Origin: Cyclobacterium sp. 1_MG-2023
GTDB taxonomy: Bacteria; Bacteroidota; Bacteroidia; Cytophagales; Cyclobacteriaceae
Assembly (NCBI RefSeq): GCF_030546805.1
Contig: NZ_JAUOPC010000008.1
Span: 233,929 to 297,928, forward strand
Direction: 5' to 3'
Length of the DNA stretch: 64,000 nt
The notes under the pieces were generated by a model. The model saw only the letters and a list, made by a program, of their open reading frames with translations, was not told the DNA's origin and searched no databases. Positions 56,700 through 64,000 of this stretch are shown here, one piece after another (the stretch's first letter is position 1; each line of letters starts with the position of its first letter). The translations under genes were made by a program, and so were the position numbers.

Positions 56700-56971
56700 G
56701 TGTATACGACTTCCTATATTATATAATTCTCCCGGTACTGGCCCTTTCTACCCTGTTAATATTTATCAGGTTTCTAATTGGCCCTACGCTATCAGACAGG
56801 GTGGTAGCACTTGATCTATTGCTTACTACCGGAATTGGCATCATTACCATCTACAGTATTTATACCAACCAACCGGCCTTTCTGGATATCGCCATGATCA
56901 TGGCCTTGATTGCCTTCTTAGGTACTGTCGCATTTTCTTATTATTTAGATAAAAGAGAAAAAAATGAGTGA
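56696..56971 (+). CDS. mrpF: Mrp Na+/H+ antiporter subunit F
   Basis: A 91-aa membrane protein with three helices. FIRFLIGPTLSDRVVALDLL and LDIAMIMALIAFLGTVAF are diagnostic for MrpF. It overlaps mrpE by 4 bases and mrpG by 8 bases, so translation of the three is coupled. Confidence 0.94.
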   Translation: MSVYDFLYYIILPVLALSTLLIFIRFLIGPTLSDRVVALDLLLTTGIGIITIYSIYTNQPAFLDIAMIMALIAFLGTVAFSYYLDKREKNE

Positions 56972-57359
56972 TTTACTAATCATAATTCTAAGCTCCCTAG
57001 GAGCCCTATTTATATTACTTGCAGCAGTTGGGGTAATTCGAATGCCCGATCTTTACCTTCGAATTTCTGTTACTACCAAAGCTGCCACCTTGGGCATAGG
57101 TTTATTGCTGATTTCTGCTGCGGTATATTTCAATGAAATTGGAATTACTTCCAGGGTATTGGCCATTATTATATTCATATTGCTAACTGCTCCTGTTGGT
57201 GCACATATGATAGGAAGAGCTTCCTATTTCTCTGGTGTGAAACTTTGGTCCAAATCTAAAGAGGACGATTTAAAAGGTAAATACCATCCAAAAACGCATG
57301 AATTGGCCAGTGGCATGAACAAAACCGATGAAAAAAATGAAAGTGAAAAATCTAATTAA
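56964..57359 (+). CDS. mrpG: Mrp Na+/H+ antiporter subunit G
   Basis: A 131-aa membrane protein with three helices. GVIRMPDLYLRISVTTKAATLG and LLTAPVGAHMIGRASYFSG are the MrpG marks. A polar tail of about 35 residues, rich in Lys and Glu, extends past the helices. Its end overlaps the next gene, a lactonase, by 20-30 bases. Confidence 0.94.
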   Translation: MSDLLIIILSSLGALFILLAAVGVIRMPDLYLRISVTTKAATLGIGLLLISAAVYFNEIGITSRVLAIIIFILLTAPVGAHMIGRASYFSGVKLWSKSKEDDLKGKYHPKTHELASGMNKTDEKNESEKSN

Positions 57360-58500
57360 CGCCTGTTTTCTAATGATCTTTATGGCTTGCGGTACAGCTT
57401 CAAATGACAATAAGACAGCAAATAAACAGAATGAGGAAGCTACATCCTCAGCTCATTTGTTTCTATTGGGGACCTATACCAAGTCTCCGGAACAAGGCAT
57501 TCACCTGATGGCCTTTCATCCCGATGAAGGCAATATTCAAACCATCAGCACAGCGGTAGCCGTAGAAAACCCTTCCTTTGTTATTGCCAACGAAGCCCAA
57601 AACCTGGTCTATTCAGTGGAAGAAAACGGAGGTGAAGAAGGTGGAAAAATCACTGCTTTCAGCCTTACGAATGGGAAGTTAGAAAAGCTTAATTCAGTGA
57701 AAGCAGCCGCTAAATCACCCTGTTATATCACTTTAGATCCAAGTGAATCTTTTGCCGTTACGGCCAATTATAGTTCCGGTGATTTTTCTGTAATCCCTAT
57801 CGCAGAAAACGGACAAGTAAAGCCTGTTACCCAGGTTGTTGCCCACCAAGGAAGTAGCGTGATCACCAACAGACAGAAAGAACCGCATGTACACGCGGCT
57901 ATTTTCCATCCCAATGACGGTAACCTATTCATTGCGGATCTTGGGACTGATGAAGTGGTAGTGTATGAATTTGACAGTAGCTTGGAAAAGCCCGTGAAAA
58001 CGGAACCTATTTTCAGGTTAAAAGTAGCTCCCGGTGCAGGTCCTAGGCATATGGTCTTTAACAGCACAGGAGATAAACTTTACCTTATTCATGAAATATC
58101 AGCAGAAATTGGGGTTTATTCTTATGAGCAGGGTGAGTTAAAGCATCAAGCCACCCACCCATTGACTGAAGAGGAATTTGAAGGCAAAGTTGGAGCTGCA
58201 GAAGTAAGGCTTAGTCCTGACGGGAAATTCCTTTACGCATCTAACCGCGGTGAGGCCAATGAAATTATCGTTTTTAAAATTGAAGGGGATGGGGACTTAA
58301 CCCATGTACAAACCGTATCTTCCATGGGAAAAGCTCCAAGAAATTTCAATATCACCAATGATGGGAAATACCTTTTGACAGGAAACCAAGATTCAAATAC
58401 CATCATTACTTTTGAAAGAGACCTTGAATCCGGTGAGCTGAAGCCAACAGATACCAAATTTGAGATTCATAAACCCGTTTATATTAATTTCTTGCCTTAA
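57328..58500 (+). CDS. Lactonase-family seven-bladed beta-propeller lipoprotein (6-phosphogluconolactonase-like)
   Basis: A 390-aa lipoprotein (lipobox FLMIFMACG, about residue 22). The propeller repeats include LFLLGTYTKSPEQGIHL, ITLDPSESFAVTANYSSGDFSV, KEPHVHAAIFHPNDGNLF, GPRHMVFNSTGDKLYLI and FLYASNRGEANEIIVF. This is the YbhE/Pgl and muconate-cycloisomerase-like family, active on lactones. A periplasmic anchor means it does not serve the cytoplasmic pentose phosphate pathway directly. The start overlaps the mrpG end (a second ATG at 57337 is also possible), so it is read with the Mrp operon or from an internal promoter. Confidence 0.85.
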   Translation: MKKMKVKNLINACFLMIFMACGTASNDNKTANKQNEEATSSAHLFLLGTYTKSPEQGIHLMAFHPDEGNIQTISTAVAVENPSFVIANEAQNLVYSVEENGGEEGGKITAFSLTNGKLEKLNSVKAAAKSPCYITLDPSESFAVTANYSSGDFSVIPIAENGQVKPVTQVVAHQGSSVITNRQKEPHVHAAIFHPNDGNLFIADLGTDEVVVYEFDSSLEKPVKTEPIFRLKVAPGAGPRHMVFNSTGDKLYLIHEISAEIGVYSYEQGELKHQATHPLTEEEFEGKVGAAEVRLSPDGKFLYASNRGEANEIIVFKIEGDGDLTHVQTVSSMGKAPRNFNITNDGKYLLTGNQDSNTIITFERDLESGELKPTDTKFEIHKPVYINFLP

Positions 58501-58603
58501 ATCAGGCAAACAAACAGGATATTTTCTTGAATCAATTCTTTTCCTTAATATTGGGCCGATTTTGAGAAGAACGATAAATCGTGAACACAGTAAATAAAAA
58601 AAC

Positions 58604-59641
58604 ATGGCAGCAACGAGCGAGCTGAAATACAAATCCTTGTTAAACAGGAGAGAGACAGAAAAAGCCATAGACCTCATCAAAACAAAATTCCCAAAGATGA
58701 TGTCCGAAAAGTTAAACCTTTTCAAGGTGTCTTGTCCATTGATCATAATGGATGGAACAGGTATAAACGATGACCTAAGTGGTACCGAACGACCTGTGAA
58801 ATTTCCAATAAAAAATCAAGGGGATGCTCCCGGAGTTGTGGTTCAATCATTGGCGAAATGGAAAAGATGGCAATTGGCCGAGCTTGAAACTGTAGATGGT
58901 GAGGGCATTATTACTGACATGAGGGCATTAAGACCTGATGAAGACTACTCGCCGCAGCATTCATTATATGTAGACCAGTGGGATTGGGAACAAAAAATCA
59001 ATCTTTCCGAAAGAAATCTAGATTATCTCAAAGGGGTAGTGGAAAGCATCTATGGGATTTATCAAGAAATGGAAAAAAGTGTCGTTTCTCTTTTTCCACA
59101 GATTAGCCCAATATTGCCGGAAAAAATTAAATTTATTCAGGCGGAGGATTTGCTACAAGCATTCCCCAATTTAAGCCCAAAAGAAAGAGAATATGAAGCC
59201 ACAAAAGCACATGGCGCTGTATTTTTAATAGGTATTGGAGATAAATTAAGTAATGGGGAAAAGCATGATGACCGAGCACCGGACTATGACGACTGGAGCA
59301 GCTATAATTCCGAAGGCCATAAAGGGTTGAATGGAGACATTTTGGTTTGGAACCCTGTATTGGAAAACTCTTTTGAACTTTCTTCCATGGGCATAAGAGT
59401 AGATGCCGAAACTTTGGCTCATCAGTTAAAAAATTCCGGTGAAGAAAAAAGAGCTGGTTTATTTTTCCACCAAAAGCTATTAAATGGGGAATTGCCTCAA
59501 AGTATAGGTGGTGGAATTGGTCAGTCCAGAACCTGTATGTTCTTGCTAAGAAAAAAGCACATTGGAGAGGTACAATCGGGAATTTGGCCTGAAAATGAAT
59601 TTCAAAAATGTAAGGAAGAAGGCATTGAATTAATGAGATAA
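58604..59641 (+). CDS. asnA: Aspartate-ammonia ligase (asparagine synthetase A)
   Basis: A 345-aa class II tRNA-synthetase-like enzyme that forms asparagine from aspartate, ammonia and ATP. Family blocks are FKVSCPLIIMDGTGINDDLSG-type text near residue 45, VVQSLAKWKRWQLAE (about 78), YVDQWDWEQ (about 125), KAHGAVFLIGIGDKL, ENSFELSSMGIRVD and the ATP-binding LPQSIGGGIGQSR near 305. The length is close to E. coli AsnA (330 aa). It is monocistronic and follows the lactonase gene by about 100 bases. Confidence 0.94.
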   Translation: MAATSELKYKSLLNRRETEKAIDLIKTKFPKMMSEKLNLFKVSCPLIIMDGTGINDDLSGTERPVKFPIKNQGDAPGVVVQSLAKWKRWQLAELETVDGEGIITDMRALRPDEDYSPQHSLYVDQWDWEQKINLSERNLDYLKGVVESIYGIYQEMEKSVVSLFPQISPILPEKIKFIQAEDLLQAFPNLSPKEREYEATKAHGAVFLIGIGDKLSNGEKHDDRAPDYDDWSSYNSEGHKGLNGDILVWNPVLENSFELSSMGIRVDAETLAHQLKNSGEEKRAGLFFHQKLLNGELPQSIGGGIGQSRTCMFLLRKKHIGEVQSGIWPENEFQKCKEEGIELMR

Positions 59642-59800
59642 TAATCCAATTAAAGGGTTGAATCTTACTGTTTTTGGCCATTTCTTGGCCAATGCATTTT
59701 ATGTAATCTTTTAATTCCTGAAAATATTTTTATACAAGAGTTTTTTTTGCCAAAAGATTCATTACCTTTACCTCAATAAATACAATCAATTAATTATATT

Positions 59801-59998
59801 ATGAACACAGGAAAAGTAAAATTTTTTAATGAATCTAAAGGATTCGGTTTTATTATTGATGATGAATCATCAAAAGAGTATTTTGTGCATGTCTCTGGAC
59901 TAATTGACGAAATCAGAGAAGACGATGATGTATCCTTTGATCTTAAAGAAGGAAGAAAAGGTCTGAATGCAGTGAATGTGAAGGTAGTAAACGCATAA
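59801..59998 (+). CDS. Cold-shock domain protein (CspA-like)
   Basis: A 65-aa OB-fold nucleic-acid chaperone. GKVKFFNESKGFGFI contains RNP1 and EYFVHVSGL contains RNP2. It lacks the DVFVHFSAI spelling of E. coli CspA, but the aromatic residues that stack on bases are in place. It is a short single gene with its own terminator and a long AT-rich leader, as is common for cold-shock genes. Confidence 0.92.
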   Translation: MNTGKVKFFNESKGFGFIIDDESSKEYFVHVSGLIDEIREDDDVSFDLKEGRKGLNAVNVKVVNA

Positions 59999-60024
59999 CA
60001 TAACATTGACATCAGTAGTGAAAA

Positions 60025-60052
60025 GCAATCATCAAAGGTTGCTTTTTTTTTG
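60025..60052 (+). terminator. Terminator of the cold-shock gene
   Basis: aagcaatc pairs with ggttgctt (one G-T pair) around atcaaa, followed by seven to eight T residues. Confidence 0.85.
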
Positions 60053-60343
60053 TGCCTATATTTTTTTATTAAAACATTAATTTCGGGCAATTCTCCATAA
60101 CTAAACCGTTCCTGATGCTTACTTATTGCTCTTCCTTAATCCTAGTAATCTTTAAGATCAACAAGCCGAGCATGTTGGTATTGTTTTTTTACTTTCAGTA
60201 GCAGCTAATCCTACCCTATACTGATATTATTATTACTTAAGGATGAGGAGCCTACTTAAGCGCCCTGAAAACATATTTTTTAAAACCATCGTTATCAAAT
60301 GCTTACTCAATTGGTCAATAAGGATAAATGCTATTAAAATAAA

Positions 60344-60368
60344 AATCTCCGAGCTTCCACCCGGAGTT
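60344..60368 (-). terminator. Terminator of the DUF2752-TM2-DUF4097 operon
   Basis: On the minus strand actccg pairs with cggaga around a 10-base loop, followed by tttttatttt. It lies about 46 bases after the DUF4097 stop. Confidence 0.7.
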
Positions 60369-60413
60369 TATTAAGCTAATGCCCTTCCATATATCGCTTG
60401 AATGGATAAATAT

Positions 60414-61364
60414 TTAACCCTCAATTACCATCTTACCTGATTGAATTTTCCCTTTTATGGTCACCCCGGCGGCATTGTCAATTAGTAAATCATCACTACT
60501 TGATTGATCTCCGATACTAAGCCTTCCACTACCTACCCTGAAATCAAAATTATAATCCTTTAGGGAAGAATTGGTATTTACTTTCATATAGCCGGATGAA
60601 GCAGACAGATTAGTTTCCGGCCCTAGCCCACAATCATTGGCAACTAACATACCGGATGTCAAACTGATTTCACCTAATTCTGTGATCTTATTTAAATCCG
60701 CTTTTCCTGAACTCATACTTCCGGAAACAAGCCCATCAATATCGGTCAAAACAACCATGCCACTTGAGCCCCTAAACTTAACATTTCCTTTCATCCCTTC
60801 CAATGTTCCCATTCCTGAAGACAATTCTAAATTCAAGTCACCTTGGATATTCTCTAGCTCCAGTTTTCCTGAAGAGATTCTCACGCTTAAATTTGGAGAT
60901 CGAAGGTTTTCTGCTTCAATCTTTCCAGAACTTCCTTTAAGCACAATATCTTCATTTTCAACATTAAACACTTCCATGGTACCTGATGAAGTATTGATAT
61001 TTAAAGCCATATCTGAAGGACCCGAAATACTGATAAACCCTTTTATTTTAAAGGAGGAGAAAAAGGATCCAAAATCATCCCTAGGTTCAAAATCTACAAA
61101 CAACTCCTCTCCAATTTTCTTTACCGTAACCCCTTCCATTTGTGCATCACTTGCTTCCACAAAAGCATTTAGAACTACTTCTTCAGCTTCATCCCTCCCG
61201 GTATAACTGATTTCAAGTGCTCCACCATTTACATTAACTTTAGTGATGCCATCATAAGTGGACTCAATATCACTAATGGTTTCCATGGATATCGGATTAC
61301 AAGAAATTTGTATACCCGAGAACCCCACAAGGACAAACAAAAATAATAGCGGGTATTTATGCAT
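60414..61364 (-). CDS. DUF4097/GIN-domain putative surface lipoprotein
   Basis: A 316-aa exported protein. The leader ends GIQISCNPIS with a Cys, so it is a lipoprotein; this selects the ATG at 61364, not one at 61409. The body is a regular beta-solenoid with repeated SSG-containing turns (NTSSGTMEV, KGSSGKIEAEN, RISSGKLELEN, LSSGMGTLEG, RGSSGMVVLT), the pattern of DUF4097/head-GIN adhesin-like domains of unknown function. The start overlaps the TM2 gene end by 8 bases, so it is the last gene of a three-gene operon. Confidence 0.8.
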   Translation of the reverse strand: MHKYPLLFLFVLVGFSGIQISCNPISMETISDIESTYDGITKVNVNGGALEISYTGRDEAEEVVLNAFVEASDAQMEGVTVKKIGEELFVDFEPRDDFGSFFSSFKIKGFISISGPSDMALNINTSSGTMEVFNVENEDIVLKGSSGKIEAENLRSPNLSVRISSGKLELENIQGDLNLELSSGMGTLEGMKGNVKFRGSSGMVVLTDIDGLVSGSMSSGKADLNKITELGEISLTSGMLVANDCGLGPETNLSASSGYMKVNTNSSLKDYNFDFRVGSGRLSIGDQSSSDDLLIDNAAGVTIKGKIQSGKMVIEG

Positions 61365-61755
61365 CTTTATTGTTTTTAAAGGCATCATTATTGGTTTTGA
61401 AATCATCACTTACAGCCAATAAGGAAAGTGTTTCATGGGCAATTTTGATGTTATACTCATAAGTCAAGCTTTTGTAATTGACCAAATCCACTATGGTTCC
61501 AATAAAACACAAGCCAACGGTAAGTAGGTATAAAATCCCCAGGCCAATTTGCCCTAGAATAAAACGATGCAATCCTGCAAAGCCAAAAAAACCTATCAGT
61601 GTTAATATTAAAATCATTTGGCTATCCTTCCTTCTGGCCCGATATACCTGAGCAAATAAACTTGCTTGCTCCTCATTCATGTCTTTCAATATTCCTTGGA
61701 TATAGCCCAATTCCATTCCTTCCAGTTCCGGAAGGTGTCTCAATACATTTGCCAT
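61357..61755 (-). CDS. TM2-domain membrane protein
   Basis: A 132-aa protein. A soluble N-terminal region of about 45 residues is followed by the TM2 domain: ILTLIGFFGFAGLHRFILGQ and GILYLLTVGLCFIGTIVDLV, two helices joined by the conserved GxHRFYLG-type loop. The role of TM2 proteins in bacteria is unclear. The gene overlaps both neighbours (16 bases with DUF2752, 8 bases with DUF4097). Confidence 0.88.
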   Translation of the reverse strand: MANVLRHLPELEGMELGYIQGILKDMNEEQASLFAQVYRARRKDSQMILILTLIGFFGFAGLHRFILGQIGLGILYLLTVGLCFIGTIVDLVNYKSLTYEYNIKIAHETLSLLAVSDDFKTNNDAFKNNKDA

Positions 61756-62039
61756 AATTTCTTATTTAAATTTAATTTTATTAATTCAATTATTCTTAAT
61801 ATTATTACTAAGAAAGCAAAGCCTCCCAATGGGTGGAAAGCCCAAGAAGTGGTGAAATCTCCATGCATAAAATAATGAATGGATCGACCAATACCACAGC
61901 CAGGGCACCAGGTGAACCCTAATGAATCAAGCGGACAAAGACTAAAGGAATGCGATGTTTCTGCACCGGCAGTGTACAAACCCAAAAGAGCAATTGTCCA
62001 TAAAATCAATTCCAGAATCCCTGAGTTGATTACTTTCAT
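61740..62039 (-). CDS. DUF2752 membrane protein
   Basis: A 99-aa protein with two to three helices. CPLDSLGFTWCPGCGIGRSIHYFMHGDF is the DUF2752 signature (two Cys pairs around a Pro-Gly-Cys-Gly loop), followed by AFHPLGGFAFLVII. The Cys pattern suggests a metal or redox site, though the function is unknown. The ATG at 62039 is taken as the start; one at 62048 adds three residues. It is the first gene of the minus-strand trio. Confidence 0.88.
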   Translation of the reverse strand: MKVINSGILELILWTIALLGLYTAGAETSHSFSLCPLDSLGFTWCPGCGIGRSIHYFMHGDFTTSWAFHPLGGFAFLVIILRIIELIKLNLNKKLWQMY

Positions 62040-62312
62040 GTCTATCAATATACGAATAGAATGCCAGTTATAAAATAAGGCAATGAAGCGAGTATGAGCC
62101 TATTTGCAGCATAGATGTGTTCGTTAAAAGAACAAATAATGTTCGTTAACGGACAGGGGATATTGGAAGAATATCCCAAACGCAAGGAAAGCTTTAATAT
62201 CAGAGAAGTTTTGAATTAAAATAAAATTAATGATGAAAACGAATAGCTTTTTGTACATTAGAAAATCATAATTGAGATACTAAAGATTTTAAAATTTTAA
62301 AGATCGAGATAA

Positions 62313-63257
62313 ATGGTAAATAAGAGTAAAATGAGCAATCCCCATCTTTTCAGGTTTCCAAAATATTTCAAAACACTTTTATTCACTGCTTTTTTATTGA
62401 ACAGTAGGCTGCTTATTGCTCAAGAAGATACCGATCTTTTTCTTCTTGAATGCAAGAAGAATCTGTTTGGTTTTACTATTTACCCCGAGACAGTAAAAAA
62501 AATATCAAAAGGAGATGGATATGATAACCAACCTTCTTTTATCAATAAAAGGCAACTGGTATTTACCTCTCAAGATCAGGCAGGTAATTTTGACGTAATC
62601 TTATATAATCTAGCTACTGATAAATACACCAATATGACAAGAACTCCCGAGCTAGATGAGTTCTCACCTAAGCTAACAAGTTGCGGTCAATATATTTCCA
62701 CTGTCAGGGTGGAAAAAGACAGCAGTCAGCGCATATGGTTATATCCGATAAATTTCGGGGAACCGGAACTTTTGTACGACGACATCGAACCCGTAGGATA
62801 TTATGGTTGGCATGGGGAAACAGCTGCCTTGTTTCTGGTAGGTTCACCAAACCGATTGGTCTACCCTTACAGCAGAAAAGATATATTTGAGGTAGCAAAA
62901 AACCCTGGACGCTGCTTAAGCCAAAGACCAGGTACAAATGAGATTGTGTATGTAGACAAAAGCTCAAATATCGTATCTAATGGCAAAGAAACTTATGAAT
63001 TAAAAGCTTTTGATGTAAAAAGCAGACAATCAAAATCCATAGGTATAGCTTTAGCCGGCGCCGAAGACTTTGTATGGATTGATAAGAACAACCTTTTAAT
63101 GGCTCAGGAAAATACCATCTATTTAAAAAACATTAGCAAAGGGACTGATTGGGAAGAAATAGCTATATTAACTATTCCGGAATACCATAACATCAGCAGA
63201 ATTTCATTGAGCCCGGACAATAAAAAACTGGTCATCGCAATGGAACCGATAAAATGA
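62313..63257 (+). CDS. Secreted TolB/PD40-like beta-propeller protein
   Basis: A 314-aa exported protein; the signal peptide ends RLLIAQEDT. The body has PD40-type repeats such as DNQPSFINKRQLVFTSQDQAG, NFDVILYNLATDK, ELDEFSPKLTSCGQYISTVRV and SRISLSPDNKKLVIAM. This is a TolB-like propeller without an attached peptidase or OmpA domain. The function is unknown; such stand-alone propellers commonly mediate protein contacts. Starts at 62313 or 62331 are both possible. Confidence 0.75.
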   Translation: MVNKSKMSNPHLFRFPKYFKTLLFTAFLLNSRLLIAQEDTDLFLLECKKNLFGFTIYPETVKKISKGDGYDNQPSFINKRQLVFTSQDQAGNFDVILYNLATDKYTNMTRTPELDEFSPKLTSCGQYISTVRVEKDSSQRIWLYPINFGEPELLYDDIEPVGYYGWHGETAALFLVGSPNRLVYPYSRKDIFEVAKNPGRCLSQRPGTNEIVYVDKSSNIVSNGKETYELKAFDVKSRQSKSIGIALAGAEDFVWIDKNNLLMAQENTIYLKNISKGTDWEEIAILTIPEYHNISRISLSPDNKKLVIAMEPIK

Positions 63258-63393
63258 ATGGAGAGTTTTAATGTGGGATGAAGCATATTAAACTTTGTTA
63301 CATTCGAACTTTTCAATTAAAGGTAATGCTGAAAGTGTTTAGGATATTACAAAACTAAATAGAACCATCTAATCTATAACAAAAATAAGAACT

Positions 63394-63424
63394 AGGTGTA
63401 GATTGCATCTACACCTTTCTATTT
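63394..63424 (+). terminator. Terminator downstream of the TolB-like gene
   Basis: aggtgtaga pairs with tctacacct (9 bp, 5-base loop) followed by ttctatttta. It is about 140 bases after the stop at 63257. Confidence 0.75.
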
Positions 63425-63582
63425 TACCAAAATGTTTTTCTGTTGAATACGCTGTACTTATAATTCATGATTCGAATACGTCTGGATTTGGCCTGTATAT
63501 AGAACATATACAGATTCATCGTTTACTAGGTGATTATCATATTAGGTATGAATTCAAAATCTTGAATCCTACATTAGAGCCA

Positions 63583-64000
63583 CGATCTGGTCTAAGTTTA
63601 GCGAAGCGTAACTTAGACCTATCATGAAGAAAGTTTTCAACTTTCGCTATTGAAGAGAAGCGCTTTTTGGGTTGACTTCGACTCGGCTCAGGAACCGAAA
63701 CCAAAGTCAAAGAAAACAAATCATAGAATGGCCTTCACCTCACATTGCTCGGCAATTCCTCGTAGTTTTGGCCCGTCCGATGTTTCTTGATTGGGTCTTA
63801 TGGATAAGTTGTACGATCTGGTCTAAGTTTAGCGAAGCGTAACTTAGACCTATCATAAAGAAAGTTTTCTACTTTCGTTATTAAAGAGAAGCGCTTTTTG
63901 GGTTGACTTCGACTCGGCTCGGAAACCGAAACCAAAGTCAAAGAAAACAAATCATAGAATGGCCTTCACCTCACATTGCTCGGCAATTCCTCGTAGTTTT
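63583..64000. repeat. Tandem repeat, 231-bp period, continuing beyond the window
   Basis: One complete unit (63583-63813) and most of a second (63814-64000) are nearly identical, with only a handful of substitutions over 187 aligned bases. Each unit begins with a 10-bp hairpin, ggtctaagtt / aacttagacc, around tagcgaagcgt. It also contains gaaagttttcaactttc (7-bp hairpin) and a ttgactt / aagtcaa pair. There is no convincing ORF across the units. It may be a structured non-coding repeat or remnant of a repeat-rich island. Confidence 0.85.

Larger units (their letters stand above)
59999..60413. other. Intergenic region with two opposing terminators
   Basis: 415 bases between convergent transcription units, with no supported gene. 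A hairpin with T-run ends the cold-shock gene on the plus strand (60025-60052), and another at 60344-60368 ends the DUF4097 operon on the minus strand. Confidence 0.55.

Noticed and set aside
59133..59681. 182-aa open frame antisense to asnA
   Set aside because: Complete overlap with asnA, which has clear catalytic motifs.
60637..61206. 189-aa open frame antisense to the DUF4097 gene
   Set aside because: The open frame reflects the Ser/Gly-rich repeats of the real gene on the opposite strand; no leader or family pattern.
1..64000. CRISPR arrays, rRNA or tRNA genes, intact insertion sequences
   Set aside because: I looked in all gaps of 300 bases or more and saw no spaced short repeats, no cloverleaf-like sequence and no transposase-like frame.

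Overview
The window looks like a chromosomal segment of an aerobic, probably marine Bacteroidota bacterium of the order Cytophagales (Cyclobacteriaceae-like, e.g. Cyclobacterium, Echinicola or Algoriphagus; inference from gene families, not from a marker gene). Supporting signs are DUF5916, DUF4221, DUF3891 and DUF2752 proteins, lipoproteins with short Ala-Cys lipoboxes, a complete Mrp Na+/H+ antiporter, the subtype of PEP carboxylase, moderate G+C, and few Shine-Dalgarno sequences.

Layout. 1-7.3 kb: the end of an unidentified gene, a sulfatase, an outer-membrane DUF5916 protein, two lipoproteins, and a decayed partial second copy of the DUF5916 gene. 7.6-9.0 kb: a DUF3891 protein and a secreted carbohydrate-binding-like protein. 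9.15-29.76 kb: the main item, two divergent blocks around an AT-rich regulatory region at 15.25-15.56 kb. The minus-strand block encodes a DUF1593 (Sde182/nucleoside-hydrolase-like) lipoprotein, pectate lyases PL10 and PL1, and a GH127 enzyme. The plus-strand block encodes a DeoR-type repressor, a fucose-isomerase-fold enzyme, a two-subunit transketolase, a ribose-type ABC importer (binding lipoprotein, DUF2291 protein, ATPase, permease), a glycerol-kinase-like FGGY kinase, a DUF1593 protein, a GH140 (DUF4038, apiosidase family) enzyme and another DUF1593 protein. It ends at a strong terminator at 29.82 kb.

How the genes probably work together: pectate lyases open a (apio)galacturonan or RG-II backbone, GH140 and perhaps the DUF1593 proteins release D-apiose, the ABC system imports it, the isomerase makes apulose, the kinase makes apulose-4-phosphate, and the split transketolase exchanges it with glyceraldehyde-3-phosphate to give xylulose-5-phosphate and DHAP. 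That is the known transketolase route for D-apiose (AptAB/AplK type). The assignment here is an inference from the combination of families. The three DUF1593 proteins in the same locus are the most novel element.

29.9-51.4 kb is mixed housekeeping and accessory DNA: an MscS channel, a subtilase with a separately encoded I9-like partner, a DEAD-box helicase, an esterase, a prolyl oligopeptidase, an orphan phage-tail-tube (gp19) protein, an overlapping photolyase cluster with a hidden 47-aa Cys-rich gene and two damaged or odd genes, a Cthe_2159-like polysaccharide-binding lipoprotein, a nucleoside-hydrolase-like protein, a HigBA toxin-antitoxin pair, a SUKH-like protein and ppc. 51.6-57.4 kb is the mrpABCDEFG operon, overlapped by a lactonase gene. 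58.6-63.3 kb carries asnA, a cold-shock protein, a DUF2752-TM2-DUF4097 operon and a TolB-like propeller protein. The last 420 bases are a 231-bp tandem repeat that runs off the window. I saw no rRNA, tRNA, CRISPR array, intact transposase or SusC/SusD pair.
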